Of a DNA stretch of 64,000 nucleotides, positions 41,630-50,735 are shown piece by piece (the first letter of the stretch is position 1; every line of letters begins with the position of its first letter). Source of the DNA: PALSA-911 sp037442565 (GTDB taxonomy: Bacteria; Pseudomonadota; Alphaproteobacteria; Acetobacterales; Acetobacteraceae); contig JBBIQA010000001.1 in assembly GCA_037442565.1 (NCBI GenBank), forward strand, positions 57,656-121,655, given 5' to 3'. The position numbers and the translations under genes are program-made. The notes under the pieces are model-generated. The model was not told the DNA's origin. It did no database searches and worked only from the letters and a program-made list of their open reading frames with translations.

Positions 41630-42535
41630 ATGACCAGCGTGGTGGTGACGGGCGGCAGCGGCAAGGCCGGACGGGCGGTGATCCGCGACCTGCTGGCGCA
41701 TGGCCATACCGTGATGAACGTCGACATCGCGCCGCCGCCCGAGCCGCTGTGCCATTTCATGAAGGCCGACCTGAACGACATGGGCCAGGCGGTGGAGGTG
41801 CTGCGCCAGGCTGCCGGCACGATCGACCGGCGGCGGATGCCGATCGGCACGCCAGAGGCGGTGGTGCACCTGGCCGGCATCCCCGCGCCCGGGCTGGCGC
41901 CGGACGGCACGGTGTTCCGCAACAATCTGATGACGACCTACAACATCTTCAGCGCCGCGACGCTGGCGGGGCTGAAGCGGGTGGTCTGGGCATCGAGCGA
42001 AACCACCTACGGCCTGCCGTTCACCCGCACCAAGCCGGTCGCCGCGCCGGTGGTGGAGGAACACCGCCTCGCGCCGGAAAGCAGCTACGCGCTGGCCAAG
42101 TCGCTGTGCGAGGAAATGGCGCGGGAGATGCACCGCTGGAACCCCGGCACAAGCTTCGTCGGGCTGCGCATCTCCAACATATTCGAGCCGGCGGACTACG
42201 CGCAGATCCCGTCGTTCTGGAACGATCCTTCGCTCCGCCGCTGGAATCTCTGGAGCTGGGTGGATGCGCGCGACGTCGCGCAGGCCTGCCGGCTGGCGCT
42301 GACGGCGGACGTGCCCGGCGCCGATGCCTTCACCGTCGCCGCCGCCGATACGCTGATGCAGCGGCCGAGCCGGGACCTGATGGCGGAATCCTTCCCCGAC
42401 GTTCCCGTCAGCCCCGATCTCGGCAAGTTCGACACGCTGCTGTCGATCGCCAAGGCGCGGCGGGTTCTCGGCTACGCCCCGGAACATACCTGGCGAGGGC
42501 GTATCCCGGCGAACGAAATGAACCAGGTCGGCTGA
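41630..42535 (+). CDS. NAD-dependent epimerase/dehydratase family protein
   Basis: This 301-aa extended SDR has the dinucleotide motif VVVTGGSGKAGRAVIRDLL, a conserved Asp after beta 2 (NVDIAPP), VVWASSETTYGLP and the catalytic YALAKSLCEEM (YxxxK). The substrate is unclear; many relatives in this clade act on sugars or are annotated as uronate dehydrogenase-like. It lies 21 bp after the aminotransferase and 10 bp before the next gene. Confidence 0.82.
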   Translation: MTSVVVTGGSGKAGRAVIRDLLAHGHTVMNVDIAPPPEPLCHFMKADLNDMGQAVEVLRQAAGTIDRRRMPIGTPEAVVHLAGIPAPGLAPDGTVFRNNLMTTYNIFSAATLAGLKRVVWASSETTYGLPFTRTKPVAAPVVEEHRLAPESSYALAKSLCEEMAREMHRWNPGTSFVGLRISNIFEPADYAQIPSFWNDPSLRRWNLWSWVDARDVAQACRLALTADVPGADAFTVAAADTLMQRPSRDLMAESFPDVPVSPDLGKFDTLLSIAKARRVLGYAPEHTWRGRIPANEMNQVG

Positions 42536-42545
42536 GGCCAGCCCG

Positions 42546-43613
42546 ATGGGGATCGCCCCGGCGCAGGACGACGCGGCCGGATACGCGGCGGTCGAGACGA
42601 TCTACCACGCCTACCTGACCGGCCTGATCCTGACCCTCGTCACCCGGTCCGGCACCCCCCAGGCGGCGGAGGTGGTGTTCCGCACGTTTCGCCGCCAGCA
42701 GCTTGCCCGTTTCCTGCCGGGGCTGAAGAAGCTGGGGCTCGACGGGCTGCCGCATGCCGTGGCCTGCGCGCAATATCATTACCTGTCCAACCAGGTCGGC
42801 GGCGTGAAGGTGGAATACGTCTACGAAAACGACCGCAAGGCCTGGGTGCGCTATCCGCCGCCGCGCTGGATCTGGTCGGGCACGGCGGTTTGCGCCATCC
42901 CGTCGGAAGTTTCGCGGGCGATGCTGCGCGGCTGGCATGCCAATAACGGCGTCGTGCTGGGAAATCCCCGGCTGGGGTTCGTCTGCACCGGGCAGACCGT
43001 GGATGGCCAGCCGGGGCTGGAGGGCTACTACAAGGAATGGGACCACGACCTGGCGCCCGAGGAGCGTCTGCAATTCTCCCCCGGCGAGGTGTGCCCGCCG
43101 TTCGATCCGGCCGAGGCACCGTTGCTGCCCGAGGACAATTGGCCGCCGGCGCGGCTGCAAAAGGTCCTGCGCAACTACGCGATGGAATACATCACCTCGA
43201 TCGTGCCGGAGACCGTGGCCGCCCTCGGGCCCGCCGAAGGCGGCTATCTGGCGGGCGCCGCGGCGCGGCTGGTGGGCATGCACAGCTTCGATGCGATGAC
43301 GGCCCTGCTCGGCGGCGTGGCGCCCGGGGCGCGCGGCTTCGCCGAGTTCCTGCTGCGGATCGCGCGGGCGCAGGGCGACGATGCCGAACTGTCCGGGGAC
43401 GGCGAGACATGCTTCGTGCGACAGAGCACATGGCGGCTGATGCGCGAGCGCGAGAACCTGCCGCCGGCGGTGTTCGATGCCTGGAGCGAGCTTTGGGCCG
43501 GGTGCGCGCTGGCGCATGACCGCCGGCTGACGCTGGACATCACGCGGCGGCGCGATCGCGGCGACGCGGTGTGGGAATGGCGGATCGGCCGGACTATTTC
43601 TGCCTCAGGCTGA
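42546..43613 (+). CDS. Uncharacterised 355-aa protein
   Basis: I do not recognise the family. The protein is soluble, with no signal peptide. Notable stretches are VETIYHAYLTGLILTLVTR near the start, WVRYPPPRWIWSGTAVCAI, then a Pro/Glu-rich PPFDPAEAPLLPEDNWPPAR. The C-terminal half is helical with many Arg. The absence of clear metal or nucleotide motifs leaves function open. It follows the epimerase by 10 bp, so a shared pathway is plausible. Its end overlaps the end of the convergent cytochrome gene by 20 bp. Confidence 0.72.
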   Translation: MGIAPAQDDAAGYAAVETIYHAYLTGLILTLVTRSGTPQAAEVVFRTFRRQQLARFLPGLKKLGLDGLPHAVACAQYHYLSNQVGGVKVEYVYENDRKAWVRYPPPRWIWSGTAVCAIPSEVSRAMLRGWHANNGVVLGNPRLGFVCTGQTVDGQPGLEGYYKEWDHDLAPEERLQFSPGEVCPPFDPAEAPLLPEDNWPPARLQKVLRNYAMEYITSIVPETVAALGPAEGGYLAGAAARLVGMHSFDAMTALLGGVAPGARGFAEFLLRIARAQGDDAELSGDGETCFVRQSTWRLMRERENLPPAVFDAWSELWAGCALAHDRRLTLDITRRRDRGDAVWEWRIGRTISASG

Positions 43614-43914
43614 GGATATAGGACGCGATGCGGTCCGCCTGTGCCGGCGTATAGAGATCGGTCAGCATGTGCACGTGCTGCTTCTGGACGAAGTCCACCA
43701 GCCAGGCACGCTTGACGCCCGGGCGATTGGCGATCGACTCGAACGATGGCGCATCGGTCCAGGAGGGCGGTCCGTTCGCCACGATCACGTGGCAGCGCGC
43801 GCAGGGCTGCGCGAGGCGATGGCCTTCGGTCACGGCCTTGTTCTGGGCGAAGCCGCTATGGCTGAAAGCCACCAGCCCAACCAAAGCCGCCACGGGGATC
43901 ACGGAATAACGCAA
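43594..43914 (-). CDS. Small periplasmic c-type cytochrome
   Basis: From TTG 43914 this is 106 residues. A signal peptide (SVIPVAALVGLVAFSHSGFAQ) precedes the mature part. The heme site is CARCH, and the family-typical C-terminus YTPAQADRIASYILSLRQK follows. TTG is chosen because AGGAGG lies 8 bp before it; a longer frame to 44088 runs into repeat sequence and has no ribosome binding site. A Met in HVHMLTD could be the axial ligand. The role is probably electron transfer to a periplasmic dehydrogenase; the partner is not identifiable. Confidence 0.85.
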   Translation of the reverse strand: MRYSVIPVAALVGLVAFSHSGFAQNKAVTEGHRLAQPCARCHVIVANGPPSWTDAPSFESIANRPGVKRAWLVDFVQKQHVHMLTDLYTPAQADRIASYILSLRQK

Positions 43915-43950
43915 GGCAGTTTCCTCCTGACCGGGCCCGGTATCGGGCTT

Positions 43951-44003
43951 CCAAAGGGCGAGCCCTTTGGCGGGGATCGAGGCGGCAGAGCCCCTCGTCT
44001 TGC
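43951..44003. repeat. Half copy of the palindromic repeat cassette (copy C)
   Basis: CCAAAGGGC-GA-GCCCTTTGG (43951-43970), then CGGGG and an imperfect hairpin ending GTCTTGC (43997-44003). The order and spacing match the right flank of copy B (51 bp from hairpin start to end there, 52 bp here). No 22-bp core or left flank is present. It lies between the divergent cytochrome and nucleobase-transporter genes. Confidence 0.7.
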
Positions 44004-44159
44004 TTTCGGAATGTCCAGCCTCGGCACTATACGGGTTGGACGGATGCGGTTCCAGGGCCGGTGATACCCGCTTGCCTGCTGCTTGCAATTGCCGACGCAG
44101 GGCACCGATACTCGCGCCAACGCCCGGCCGGCACGCAGGCGACGAACAGGAGAGGCCAC

Positions 44160-45866
44160 GTGGCGAACAAGCCAGCCAACATGCGGTATTTGGCGGATGA
44201 TGTTCCGCCGGTCAGCGTCGTGATCGTCAATGCGCTGCAATACGCGGCGGTCACGTCCAGCTTTCTGGTGTTCCCGCTGATCGTGGCACGCGAGGCACAT
44301 ATGACGACCGCCGCGTCCGACAGCATGCTCAGTTGGGCGATGCTGGTGCTGGCGCTCGGCACCAGCCTGCAGGCGCTGACGCGCGGCCCGATCGGCAGCG
44401 GCTACCTGGCACCGAGCGTGATGAGCGCGATCTTCCTCGGCCCTTCGGTCGCGGCGGCGCGGATCGGCGGGCTGGCGCTGATGTCGGGCATGACGATCTT
44501 CGGCGGCGCGGTGCAGGCGGTGTTCTCGCGCTCGCTCAACAAGCTGCGCACGCTGCTGCCGCCGGAGTTGGCGGGCGTGGTGATCTTCCTGGTCGGCGTT
44601 TCCAACGGCATCGTCGGCCTGCGCTATCTGCTGGCGCCCGATACCGACGCACTGCCCGGCATGGCGCATTGGATCGTGGCGGGGGTGGCGCTGGGCGTGA
44701 TGGTGGCCGCCAATGTCTGGAGCCGCGGGGTGCTGGGACTGTCCTGCGCCCTGTTCGGCATGCTCGCCGGCTACCTCGTCGCCATCCCGCTCGGCGTGCT
44801 GCCCTACGACACGCTGGCCGAGGTCGCCCGCCTGCCCACGCTCGCCGCCCCCGGTATCGGGCAGATCGGCTGGTCGTTCGATGCCACGCTGATCCTACCC
44901 TTCGTTATCGCCGCCATCGCCAACGGGCTGAAGGCGGCCGCATTGCTGACCACCAGCCAGCGGCTGCTGGATGCCGATTGGGTCCGGCCCGACCTCAACC
45001 CGATCAGCCGTGGCGTGCTGGCCGACGCCCTGACGGTCATGGCCGCCGGCACGGTCTCCGTCTATGCGGTGAATGTCAGTGCATCGTCCGCAGGGTTGAC
45101 CGCGGCAACCGGGGTTGCCAGCCGCCGGGTTGCCTATGCCACCAGCGCGATCTTCGTCCTGCTGGCCTTCCTGCCGATGTTCACCCAGTTGCTCGTGCTG
45201 ATGCCGAAACCGGTGGTGGGCGCGACGCTGGTGTTCACCAGCTGTGCGGTGCTGAAGAACGGCATGGAGGCGATCGCGGCGCGGATCTACGATACCCGAA
45301 AGACGCTGGTGGTCGGGCTGTCGATCGTCGCGGGTATGGGAGTGGAGGCGTTTCCGGCCACGTTCCAACGGATGCCGGCACTGATGCACCCGGTCACGGT
45401 CTCCGCCCTGGTGTTCGGCACCGCCATCGGCTTCATGCTCAATCTCTGCTTTCGCATCGGCCAGCGCCAGACCACGACGATGGCGGTGGCGCCGGATTCG
45501 CCGGATCTTCCCGCCCTCGCGCGTTTCGTGGAGACTTGCGGGGCGGCCTGGGGCGCACGGCGCGACGTGGTGCTGCGGGCGGAACATGCGGTGCAGGAAC
45601 TCGTGGAATCCGTGGTGGAATACTGCGCGCCGCGCGGACCGATGCAGCTGTCGACCAGCTTCGACGAGTTCAAGCTGGATCTGGAACTGGCCTATGCCGG
45701 CGATGCCTTTCCGGAGGTCAAGGACCGGCCGACGGCCGAGGAGATCACCGAGCGCGACGACGGCGCGCACCGGCTGGCGGCGTATTTGCTGCAGCGATAT
45801 GCCACGCGGGTCAGCACCGGCATTCGCAACGGCATCTGCATGGTGCGGCTGCATTTCGATCAATAG
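44160..45866 (+). CDS. NCS2-type nucleobase transporter with C-terminal ATPase-like domain
   Basis: This 568-aa protein starts at GTG 44160, preceded by AGGAGAGG. Residues about 15-440 form a xanthine/uracil permease-like core with many membrane helices, including SSAGLTAATGVASRRVAYATS and LVFTSCAVLKNGMEAIAAR. Residues about 445-568 form an extra soluble domain (ALARFVETCGAAWGARRDVV, RAEHAVQELVESVVEYCAP, then LAAYLLQRYATRVSTGIRNG). Its helix with the Glu/His/Val spacing and C-terminal beta strands resembles the GHKL (RsbW-like) ATPase fold. NCS2 carriers import purines or pyrimidines with protons. The fusion suggests regulation of or by an anti-sigma-like module, which is inference. Confidence 0.8.
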   Translation: MANKPANMRYLADDVPPVSVVIVNALQYAAVTSSFLVFPLIVAREAHMTTAASDSMLSWAMLVLALGTSLQALTRGPIGSGYLAPSVMSAIFLGPSVAAARIGGLALMSGMTIFGGAVQAVFSRSLNKLRTLLPPELAGVVIFLVGVSNGIVGLRYLLAPDTDALPGMAHWIVAGVALGVMVAANVWSRGVLGLSCALFGMLAGYLVAIPLGVLPYDTLAEVARLPTLAAPGIGQIGWSFDATLILPFVIAAIANGLKAAALLTTSQRLLDADWVRPDLNPISRGVLADALTVMAAGTVSVYAVNVSASSAGLTAATGVASRRVAYATSAIFVLLAFLPMFTQLLVLMPKPVVGATLVFTSCAVLKNGMEAIAARIYDTRKTLVVGLSIVAGMGVEAFPATFQRMPALMHPVTVSALVFGTAIGFMLNLCFRIGQRQTTTMAVAPDSPDLPALARFVETCGAAWGARRDVVLRAEHAVQELVESVVEYCAPRGPMQLSTSFDEFKLDLELAYAGDAFPEVKDRPTAEEITERDDGAHRLAAYLLQRYATRVSTGIRNGICMVRLHFDQ

Positions 45867-45886
45867 GCAGCCATCGGTTCGGCAAC

Positions 45887-45907
45887 GAGGGGGCGCAACG
45901 CCCCCTC
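45887..45907. terminator. Bidirectional hairpin between convergent genes
   Basis: GAGGGGGCG-CAA-CGCCCCCTC forms a perfect 9-bp stem with a 3-nt loop. It is centred between the ends of the transporter (45866) and the D-aminoacylase-type gene (45918). No long T run is visible. It could also be a solo outer hairpin of the repeat cassettes, which have the same G-run design. Confidence 0.5.
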
Positions 45908-45917
45908 GCCCATCGGG

Positions 45918-47636
45918 CTATGCCCCTGTCGCGCGCACCAGCTTGCCCGGCAATGCCCCGGTGTGCACGCCGTTCTCGAACACCGGCACACCTGAAACGA
46001 TCGTCGCCACGTAGCCGTCGACCCGCTGCACCAGGCGGCGGCCACCCGCCGGCAGGTCGTAACGAACCTCCGGAATGTGCAGCCGCATCCCCTCGTAGTC
46101 GATGACGTTCACGTCCGCCTTCAGGCCCGGCGCCAGCACGCCGCGATCGTTGAAGCCGAAGAATTTCGCGGTTTCGCTGGTCTGGCGCTTGACCATCAGT
46201 TCCAGCGGCAGCCGCGGCCCGCGGGAACGGTCGCGTGCCCAGTGGGTCAGCATGAAACTCGGCAGGCTGGCATCGATGATCGAGGAGCAATGCGCCCCGC
46301 CGTCACCCAGGCCGAGGATGGTGGCCTCGTCGGTCAGCATCGTGCGGATGATGTCGTGGTTGTCTTCGTTGTAGCCCACGACAGGAAAGAACAGGAAGTG
46401 ATCGGCGCTCTCGGCCAGGTAGTCATAGGCAACCTCGTCCGGTGTGCGGCCCTCCCGCTCGGCGATGGCGGCGATGCTGTCGCTTTCGCGGGGTTCGTAA
46501 TCCGGCGGATCGCCGAGCTTGAACATCCGGTGCCAGCGCCTGACGATGTGCTGGCGGAACTGCGACAGGCGGTTCAGCAACTCGGCCGACGGCGCTTCCG
46601 ACAGGATCCGCGCACGCACCGCCGGGTCCTGCATCCGCTTCATCCGCTCGGCGATCGGCAGTTTCAGCAATGCCTGATAGCTCGGACGGATCGAGAACGG
46701 ATTGAGCGCCGTGTCCGCGCCCAGCAGCACGCCCACCGGACGGCCGGCGACCTGGGCGGTGACCATCGCGCCCGCGGCGCGGGCCTTGTGCACGCCTTCC
46801 ATCAGCCGCTTCCAGCGCACCGGATCGGTCGGGCGGTCGGTCAGCAGGAACCAGACGGGGCGGCCGGTGTCCTGGCCGAGCCTGGTCATCCAGCCCAGTT
46901 CGTCCGCTTCCACATCGAAATCGGAGTTGATGCCAAAGGCGCCGTAGCCGACTTTTCCCAGGGCCGAGCCGATGCCGAGCAGTTCCTCGATTTCCGAGTA
47001 GCGGCCTGGCACCATCTCCCCGGTCGGGGTCTTGTGGGAATTGGTGCGCGAGGTGGTGAAGCCGAAGGCGCCGGCGCGCATGCCTTCCTCGACCAGGCGG
47101 CGCATTTCCTCGATGTCCTCCGCGGTGGCCTTCTCGCGGCGGATGGCGCGCTCGCCCATCACGAACACCCGCAGCGGGTGGTGCGGGATCTGCGCGGCGA
47201 CGTCGATGGCGCGGGGAAAGGCATCGAGGGCGTCGAGGAATTCCGGGAAGCTTTCCCAGTTCCATTTCAGCCCCTCGGCCAGCGCGATACCGGGAATTTC
47301 CTCCACCGCTTCCATCAGGCCGATCAAGGAACTGTGGTCGGTCCTGCGGACCGGCGCGAAACCGACGCCGCAATTGCCGAACAGGATGGTGGTCACGCCA
47401 TGCCAGGACGATGGCGCCAGCACCGGGTCCCAGGTGGCCTGGCCGTCGTAGTGGGTATGCGCGTCCACCCAGCCGGGGGTGACAAGCAAACCCTTGGCGT
47501 CGATCTCCCGCTTGCCCGGCCCGGCCTTGCCGCCGACCGAGGCGATCCTATCGCCGTCGATGGCGACGTCGCCGATATAGCCCGGACTGCCGGTTCCATC
47601 GACGATCGTGCCGCCGCGTATGACGATGTCGTGCAT
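45918..47636 (-). CDS. D-aminoacylase / N-acyl-D-amino-acid amidohydrolase family protein
   Basis: This 572-aa amidohydrolase has VTPGWVDAHTHYDGQATWDP (metal HxH), HGVTTILFGNCGVGFAPVR, a hallmark of D-aminoacylases, GLGDGGAHCSSIID (metal Asp) and the C-terminal GLKADVNVIDYEGM. It should hydrolyse N-acyl-D-amino acids or related cyclic amides. It is longer than the average D-aminoacylase (about 480) but normal for the 550-580 aa clade. It is the sole gene on the minus strand between the transporter and the MFS carrier. Confidence 0.85.
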   Translation of the reverse strand: MHDIVIRGGTIVDGTGSPGYIGDVAIDGDRIASVGGKAGPGKREIDAKGLLVTPGWVDAHTHYDGQATWDPVLAPSSWHGVTTILFGNCGVGFAPVRRTDHSSLIGLMEAVEEIPGIALAEGLKWNWESFPEFLDALDAFPRAIDVAAQIPHHPLRVFVMGERAIRREKATAEDIEEMRRLVEEGMRAGAFGFTTSRTNSHKTPTGEMVPGRYSEIEELLGIGSALGKVGYGAFGINSDFDVEADELGWMTRLGQDTGRPVWFLLTDRPTDPVRWKRLMEGVHKARAAGAMVTAQVAGRPVGVLLGADTALNPFSIRPSYQALLKLPIAERMKRMQDPAVRARILSEAPSAELLNRLSQFRQHIVRRWHRMFKLGDPPDYEPRESDSIAAIAEREGRTPDEVAYDYLAESADHFLFFPVVGYNEDNHDIIRTMLTDEATILGLGDGGAHCSSIIDASLPSFMLTHWARDRSRGPRLPLELMVKRQTSETAKFFGFNDRGVLAPGLKADVNVIDYEGMRLHIPEVRYDLPAGGRRLVQRVDGYVATIVSGVPVFENGVHTGALPGKLVRATGA

Positions 47637-47904
47637 ATTCCGCTCCCACTGTCCGGCACACGAAATGCCCGGATTCTATGACCGCAACCGAAGGGGCCGG
47701 GATGTCGTTGCCATCCCACGGATGGAGTGAAGGCCCGCCGCAATTCCCGGTCAAGCCGGGGGTCTCGTTACCATCCTTCTGCATCGTACCGGGCCTGTCA
47801 CAAAAATAGGTGGCCAGACGCGGCCGACGCGCTATCCTGCGCGCAATTGCCCCCCGCCGAAACGGCGCGAGGAATGGCGAGATCGACCAGGAGGGAGCCC
47901 AAAA

Positions 47905-49239
47905 GTGGACCAAGCCATTGAAAAATCGGCCATGCGCAAGATCTATATGCGCCTGCTGCCGTTCGCGATTCTGAGCTATTTTCTCGCCTATGTGGATCGG
48001 ATCAATGTCAGCTTCGCCGGGCTGACGATGCGCGACGACCTCGGAATGACCGCCACCGCCTTCGGTTTCGCGGTAGGAACCTTCTACTGGGGTTATTTCA
48101 TCTTCGAGGTCCCCAGCAACATCATCATGGAAAAGGTCGGCGCGCGATTGTGGATCGCGCGCATCATGATCACCTGGGGCATTCTGGCGGGCATAACGGC
48201 TACGGTCACGGGCTCGACGAGCTTCGCCATCGTGCGCTTCCTTCTGGGTACCGCCGAGGCCGGGTTCTTTCCGGGCATCGTGCTTTACTTCACCTACTGG
48301 TTCCCCGCCCGCCACCACGCCCGCATCATCTCGGGCTTTCTGATCGGTCTGCCCATCGCGGTGGCGGCTGGCGCGCCGATCTCCACGGCGTTGCTGGGGC
48401 TCGACGGCATGTGGGGGCTGCGCGGCTGGCAGATCATGTACATCGCGGAAGCGGTTCCCACCGTTGTGATCGGGATCGCCACCCTGTTCGTGCTGACGGA
48501 CAAGCCGGAGCAGGCGACATTCCTGACAGGACCGGAGAAGACCTGGCTCGCCGCCAAACTGGCAGAGGAGCGCGCCGCGAAGGAAGCGGTGCGCAAATTC
48601 AGCACATTGCAGGGGATGTTCGATCCGAAGGTTCTGCTGCTGGCGCTGAACTATTTCGGCATCGTCGTCGCCAGCCTGGGCGTGCTGATCTTCGTGCCGC
48701 AGATCATCAAGTCGCTGGGCACGTACAGCAACATGACCGTCGGCTGGCTGACGATGATCCCCTATATCACCGGCGCGATCGGCCTGGTCGGCTGGGGCCG
48801 GATCTCCGACAAGATGCATGAGCGGCGGTGGAACCTGCTCGGCGCCTGTGTCGTCTCGACGGTCGGACTGGTCATTGCCGGCGCCACGATGGGCACCTGG
48901 TGGGCGCTGGTGGGGCTGTCGATCGCCACGTTCGGGTTCTATGGCTCGAAGGGCCCGTTCTGGGCGATGCCGTCGATGTTCCTGACCGGGACCGCCGCCG
49001 CGGCTTCGATCGCCTGGATCAACTCGATCGGCAATCTCGGCGGCTTCTTCGGACCCTGGTATGTCGGGGTGGTGAAGGACATGACCGGCTCGTACTCCGG
49101 CGGATTGTATGGGCTGGCGTTCCTGTGCCTGATTTCCTCGGTTGTCTGTGCGTTCTTCCTGCATATTCCGAACCCGGTGGCCGAGGTGGCCGGTTCCGGC
49201 CATCTGCCGGCGGGCGTGCCCATTGAGCAAGCGGATTGA
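47905..49239 (+). CDS. MFS transporter, anion:cation symporter (ACS) family
   Basis: This 444-aa 12-helix carrier has the ACS signature LAYVDRINVSFAGLTMRDDL near residue 35 and the loop 8-9 region GWGRISDKMHERRW. Relatives import tartrate, phthalate, galactonate or other carboxylates. The GTG start at 47905 has GGAGG at 47890-47895. The gene is divergent from the D-aminoacylase; 47637-47904 between them has no gene. The substrate is unresolved. Confidence 0.88.
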   Translation: MDQAIEKSAMRKIYMRLLPFAILSYFLAYVDRINVSFAGLTMRDDLGMTATAFGFAVGTFYWGYFIFEVPSNIIMEKVGARLWIARIMITWGILAGITATVTGSTSFAIVRFLLGTAEAGFFPGIVLYFTYWFPARHHARIISGFLIGLPIAVAAGAPISTALLGLDGMWGLRGWQIMYIAEAVPTVVIGIATLFVLTDKPEQATFLTGPEKTWLAAKLAEERAAKEAVRKFSTLQGMFDPKVLLLALNYFGIVVASLGVLIFVPQIIKSLGTYSNMTVGWLTMIPYITGAIGLVGWGRISDKMHERRWNLLGACVVSTVGLVIAGATMGTWWALVGLSIATFGFYGSKGPFWAMPSMFLTGTAAAASIAWINSIGNLGGFFGPWYVGVVKDMTGSYSGGLYGLAFLCLISSVVCAFFLHIPNPVAEVAGSGHLPAGVPIEQAD

Positions 49240-49445
49240 TCCTGCCTCGATAGGCTTTCGTCTCCTTTCGGATTCCACTGCCAGGACCGGGTTGTTTCCT
49301 GGACCTGGCGGTGGAGCCCCTTGACGGCGCGGCGCCGTTTTGACGCCCCGCACGGAATAGTTTCAGCGCTCGTCGCTGGGTAGCTTCCGCGCCGTGCGGC
49401 AGGTGGATTGCGTCCCCTCCGGGGGACACCTAGGCTCGCCGAAGC

Positions 49446-50735
49446 ATGTCCCCCGTTCGCGCTGCCAACGCCCCTTCCAACCACGCCCCCTCCGGTCATG
49501 CCCCCTCCGGTCATGCCCCCTCCGGTCATGCATGGATCCTGCTTGGCGGCGCGTTCCTGACCTTCAGCGTCAGTGCCAGCCTGATGCATGCCTACACCGT
49601 GTTCCTGCTCGCCTTCATCGAGGAATTCGGCTGGACCCGGGCGCAAAGCTCGATCGCCTATTCGGTCTCGCAACTGATGAGCGGCATCAGCGCCCCGGCG
49701 GTCGGCTGGCTGGTGGACAAGATCGGTTCCCGCCGAATGGTGCTGATGGGCGGCTTCATGCTGACGCTGGGCCTGTTGGCCAGTTCCTACGCGACCTCGC
49801 TGTGGCAGGTGGTGTTCCTGTATGGGTTCGTGATGACCATGGGGTCGAACAGCCTGGGCATGGTGGTGTTCGTGCCGATGATCTCGCGCCATTTCATCGC
49901 CAAGCGCGGCCTGGCCGTGTCCATCCTGCAATCGGCCAACGGCTTCGGCCGCGCGTTCTCGGCACCGGTGGCACAGATCATGATCTCCGGGCTCGGCTGG
50001 CGCGCAGCCTATCTGTGGGAAGCCGGGTTCATGGCGGTGCTGGTGATCCCGCTGGCGGCGATCTTCCGGCGCACCGAGGTTCCGGGCGGGCGCGCCGCCA
50101 CCGGCAGCGCGCCGCTGCGGCACTGGACGCTGGGCGAGGCGATGCGCACCCGGCCGTTCTGGCTGCTGTTCACGGTCTATCTGCTGACCGGCGTCGGCAG
50201 CTTCCTGGTTTCCCTGCACCAGCTCGCCTTCGCGGTGGATATCGGCTTCGACCGGCAATACGCCGCCGGCGTGATGGGCATGGGGGCGTTGTTCTCGCTG
50301 CCGGGGATCATCCTGACCGGCACGGTGTCCGATTATATCGGCCGCGAATTGTCGGCGATGTTCACCTACGGGATCTCCATCCTGGGGGTGATCTTCGCGC
50401 TGTTCATCCACAGCCCGGACCAGCATCTGCTGCTGTGGCTGTTTGCCTGCTGCTTCGGGCTGACCTGGGGCGCGCGCGGACCCGCCATCACGGCCAAGGC
50501 CGCGGACCTGTTCCCCGGACCGCGGCTGGGCTCGATCCTGGGGGTGATCAGCGTCGGCACCGGGCTGGGCTCGGCGCTGGGATCGTGGTCGGCCGGCTGG
50601 ATCTTCGACATGACAGGCAGTTACCGGGTGGCGTTCCTTGCCTCGATCACCGCCTATCTGCTGGGGCTGGTGGCATTCGGCGCATTGCGCCAGCCCGCGC
50701 CCAAGCCCGGCTCAGCCGGCGCAGGCGCCGCATAG
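49446..50735 (+). CDS. MFS transporter (OFA/monocarboxylate-like) with N-terminal HAPSG repeats
   Basis: This 429-aa 12-helix carrier has membrane parts beginning HAWILLGGAFLTFSVSASLMHAY, then EEFGWTRAQSSIAYSVSQLMSGISAP, typical of the oxalate/formate antiporter-like MFS group. The first about 28 residues carry three copies of HAPSG, encoded by a 15-bp tandem repeat at 49482-49526. The tail is AGAGAA. It overlaps the end of the Zur-like gene by 24 bp. The substrate is unknown. Confidence 0.85.
   Translation: MSPVRAANAPSNHAPSGHAPSGHAPSGHAWILLGGAFLTFSVSASLMHAYTVFLLAFIEEFGWTRAQSSIAYSVSQLMSGISAPAVGWLVDKIGSRRMVLMGGFMLTLGLLASSYATSLWQVVFLYGFVMTMGSNSLGMVVFVPMISRHFIAKRGLAVSILQSANGFGRAFSAPVAQIMISGLGWRAAYLWEAGFMAVLVIPLAAIFRRTEVPGGRAATGSAPLRHWTLGEAMRTRPFWLLFTVYLLTGVGSFLVSLHQLAFAVDIGFDRQYAAGVMGMGALFSLPGIILTGTVSDYIGRELSAMFTYGISILGVIFALFIHSPDQHLLLWLFACCFGLTWGARGPAITAKAADLFPGPRLGSILGVISVGTGLGSALGSWSAGWIFDMTGSYRVAFLASITAYLLGLVAFGALRQPAPKPGSAGAGAA
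49482..49526 (+). repeat. 15-bp tandem repeat inside the MFS gene
   Basis: Three copies of CATGCCCCCTCCGGT (the first with CAC instead of CAT) give the in-frame repeats of HAPSG near the N-terminus of the transporter. Unit number can change without a frameshift, because 15 bp is a multiple of three. It is predicted to face the cytoplasm, before the first helix. Confidence 0.9.

Noticed and set aside
47727..47921. Small plus-strand ORF before the MFS gene
   Set aside because: It has no ribosome binding site, Arg/Ser-rich random composition, and overlaps the start region of the recognised carrier.
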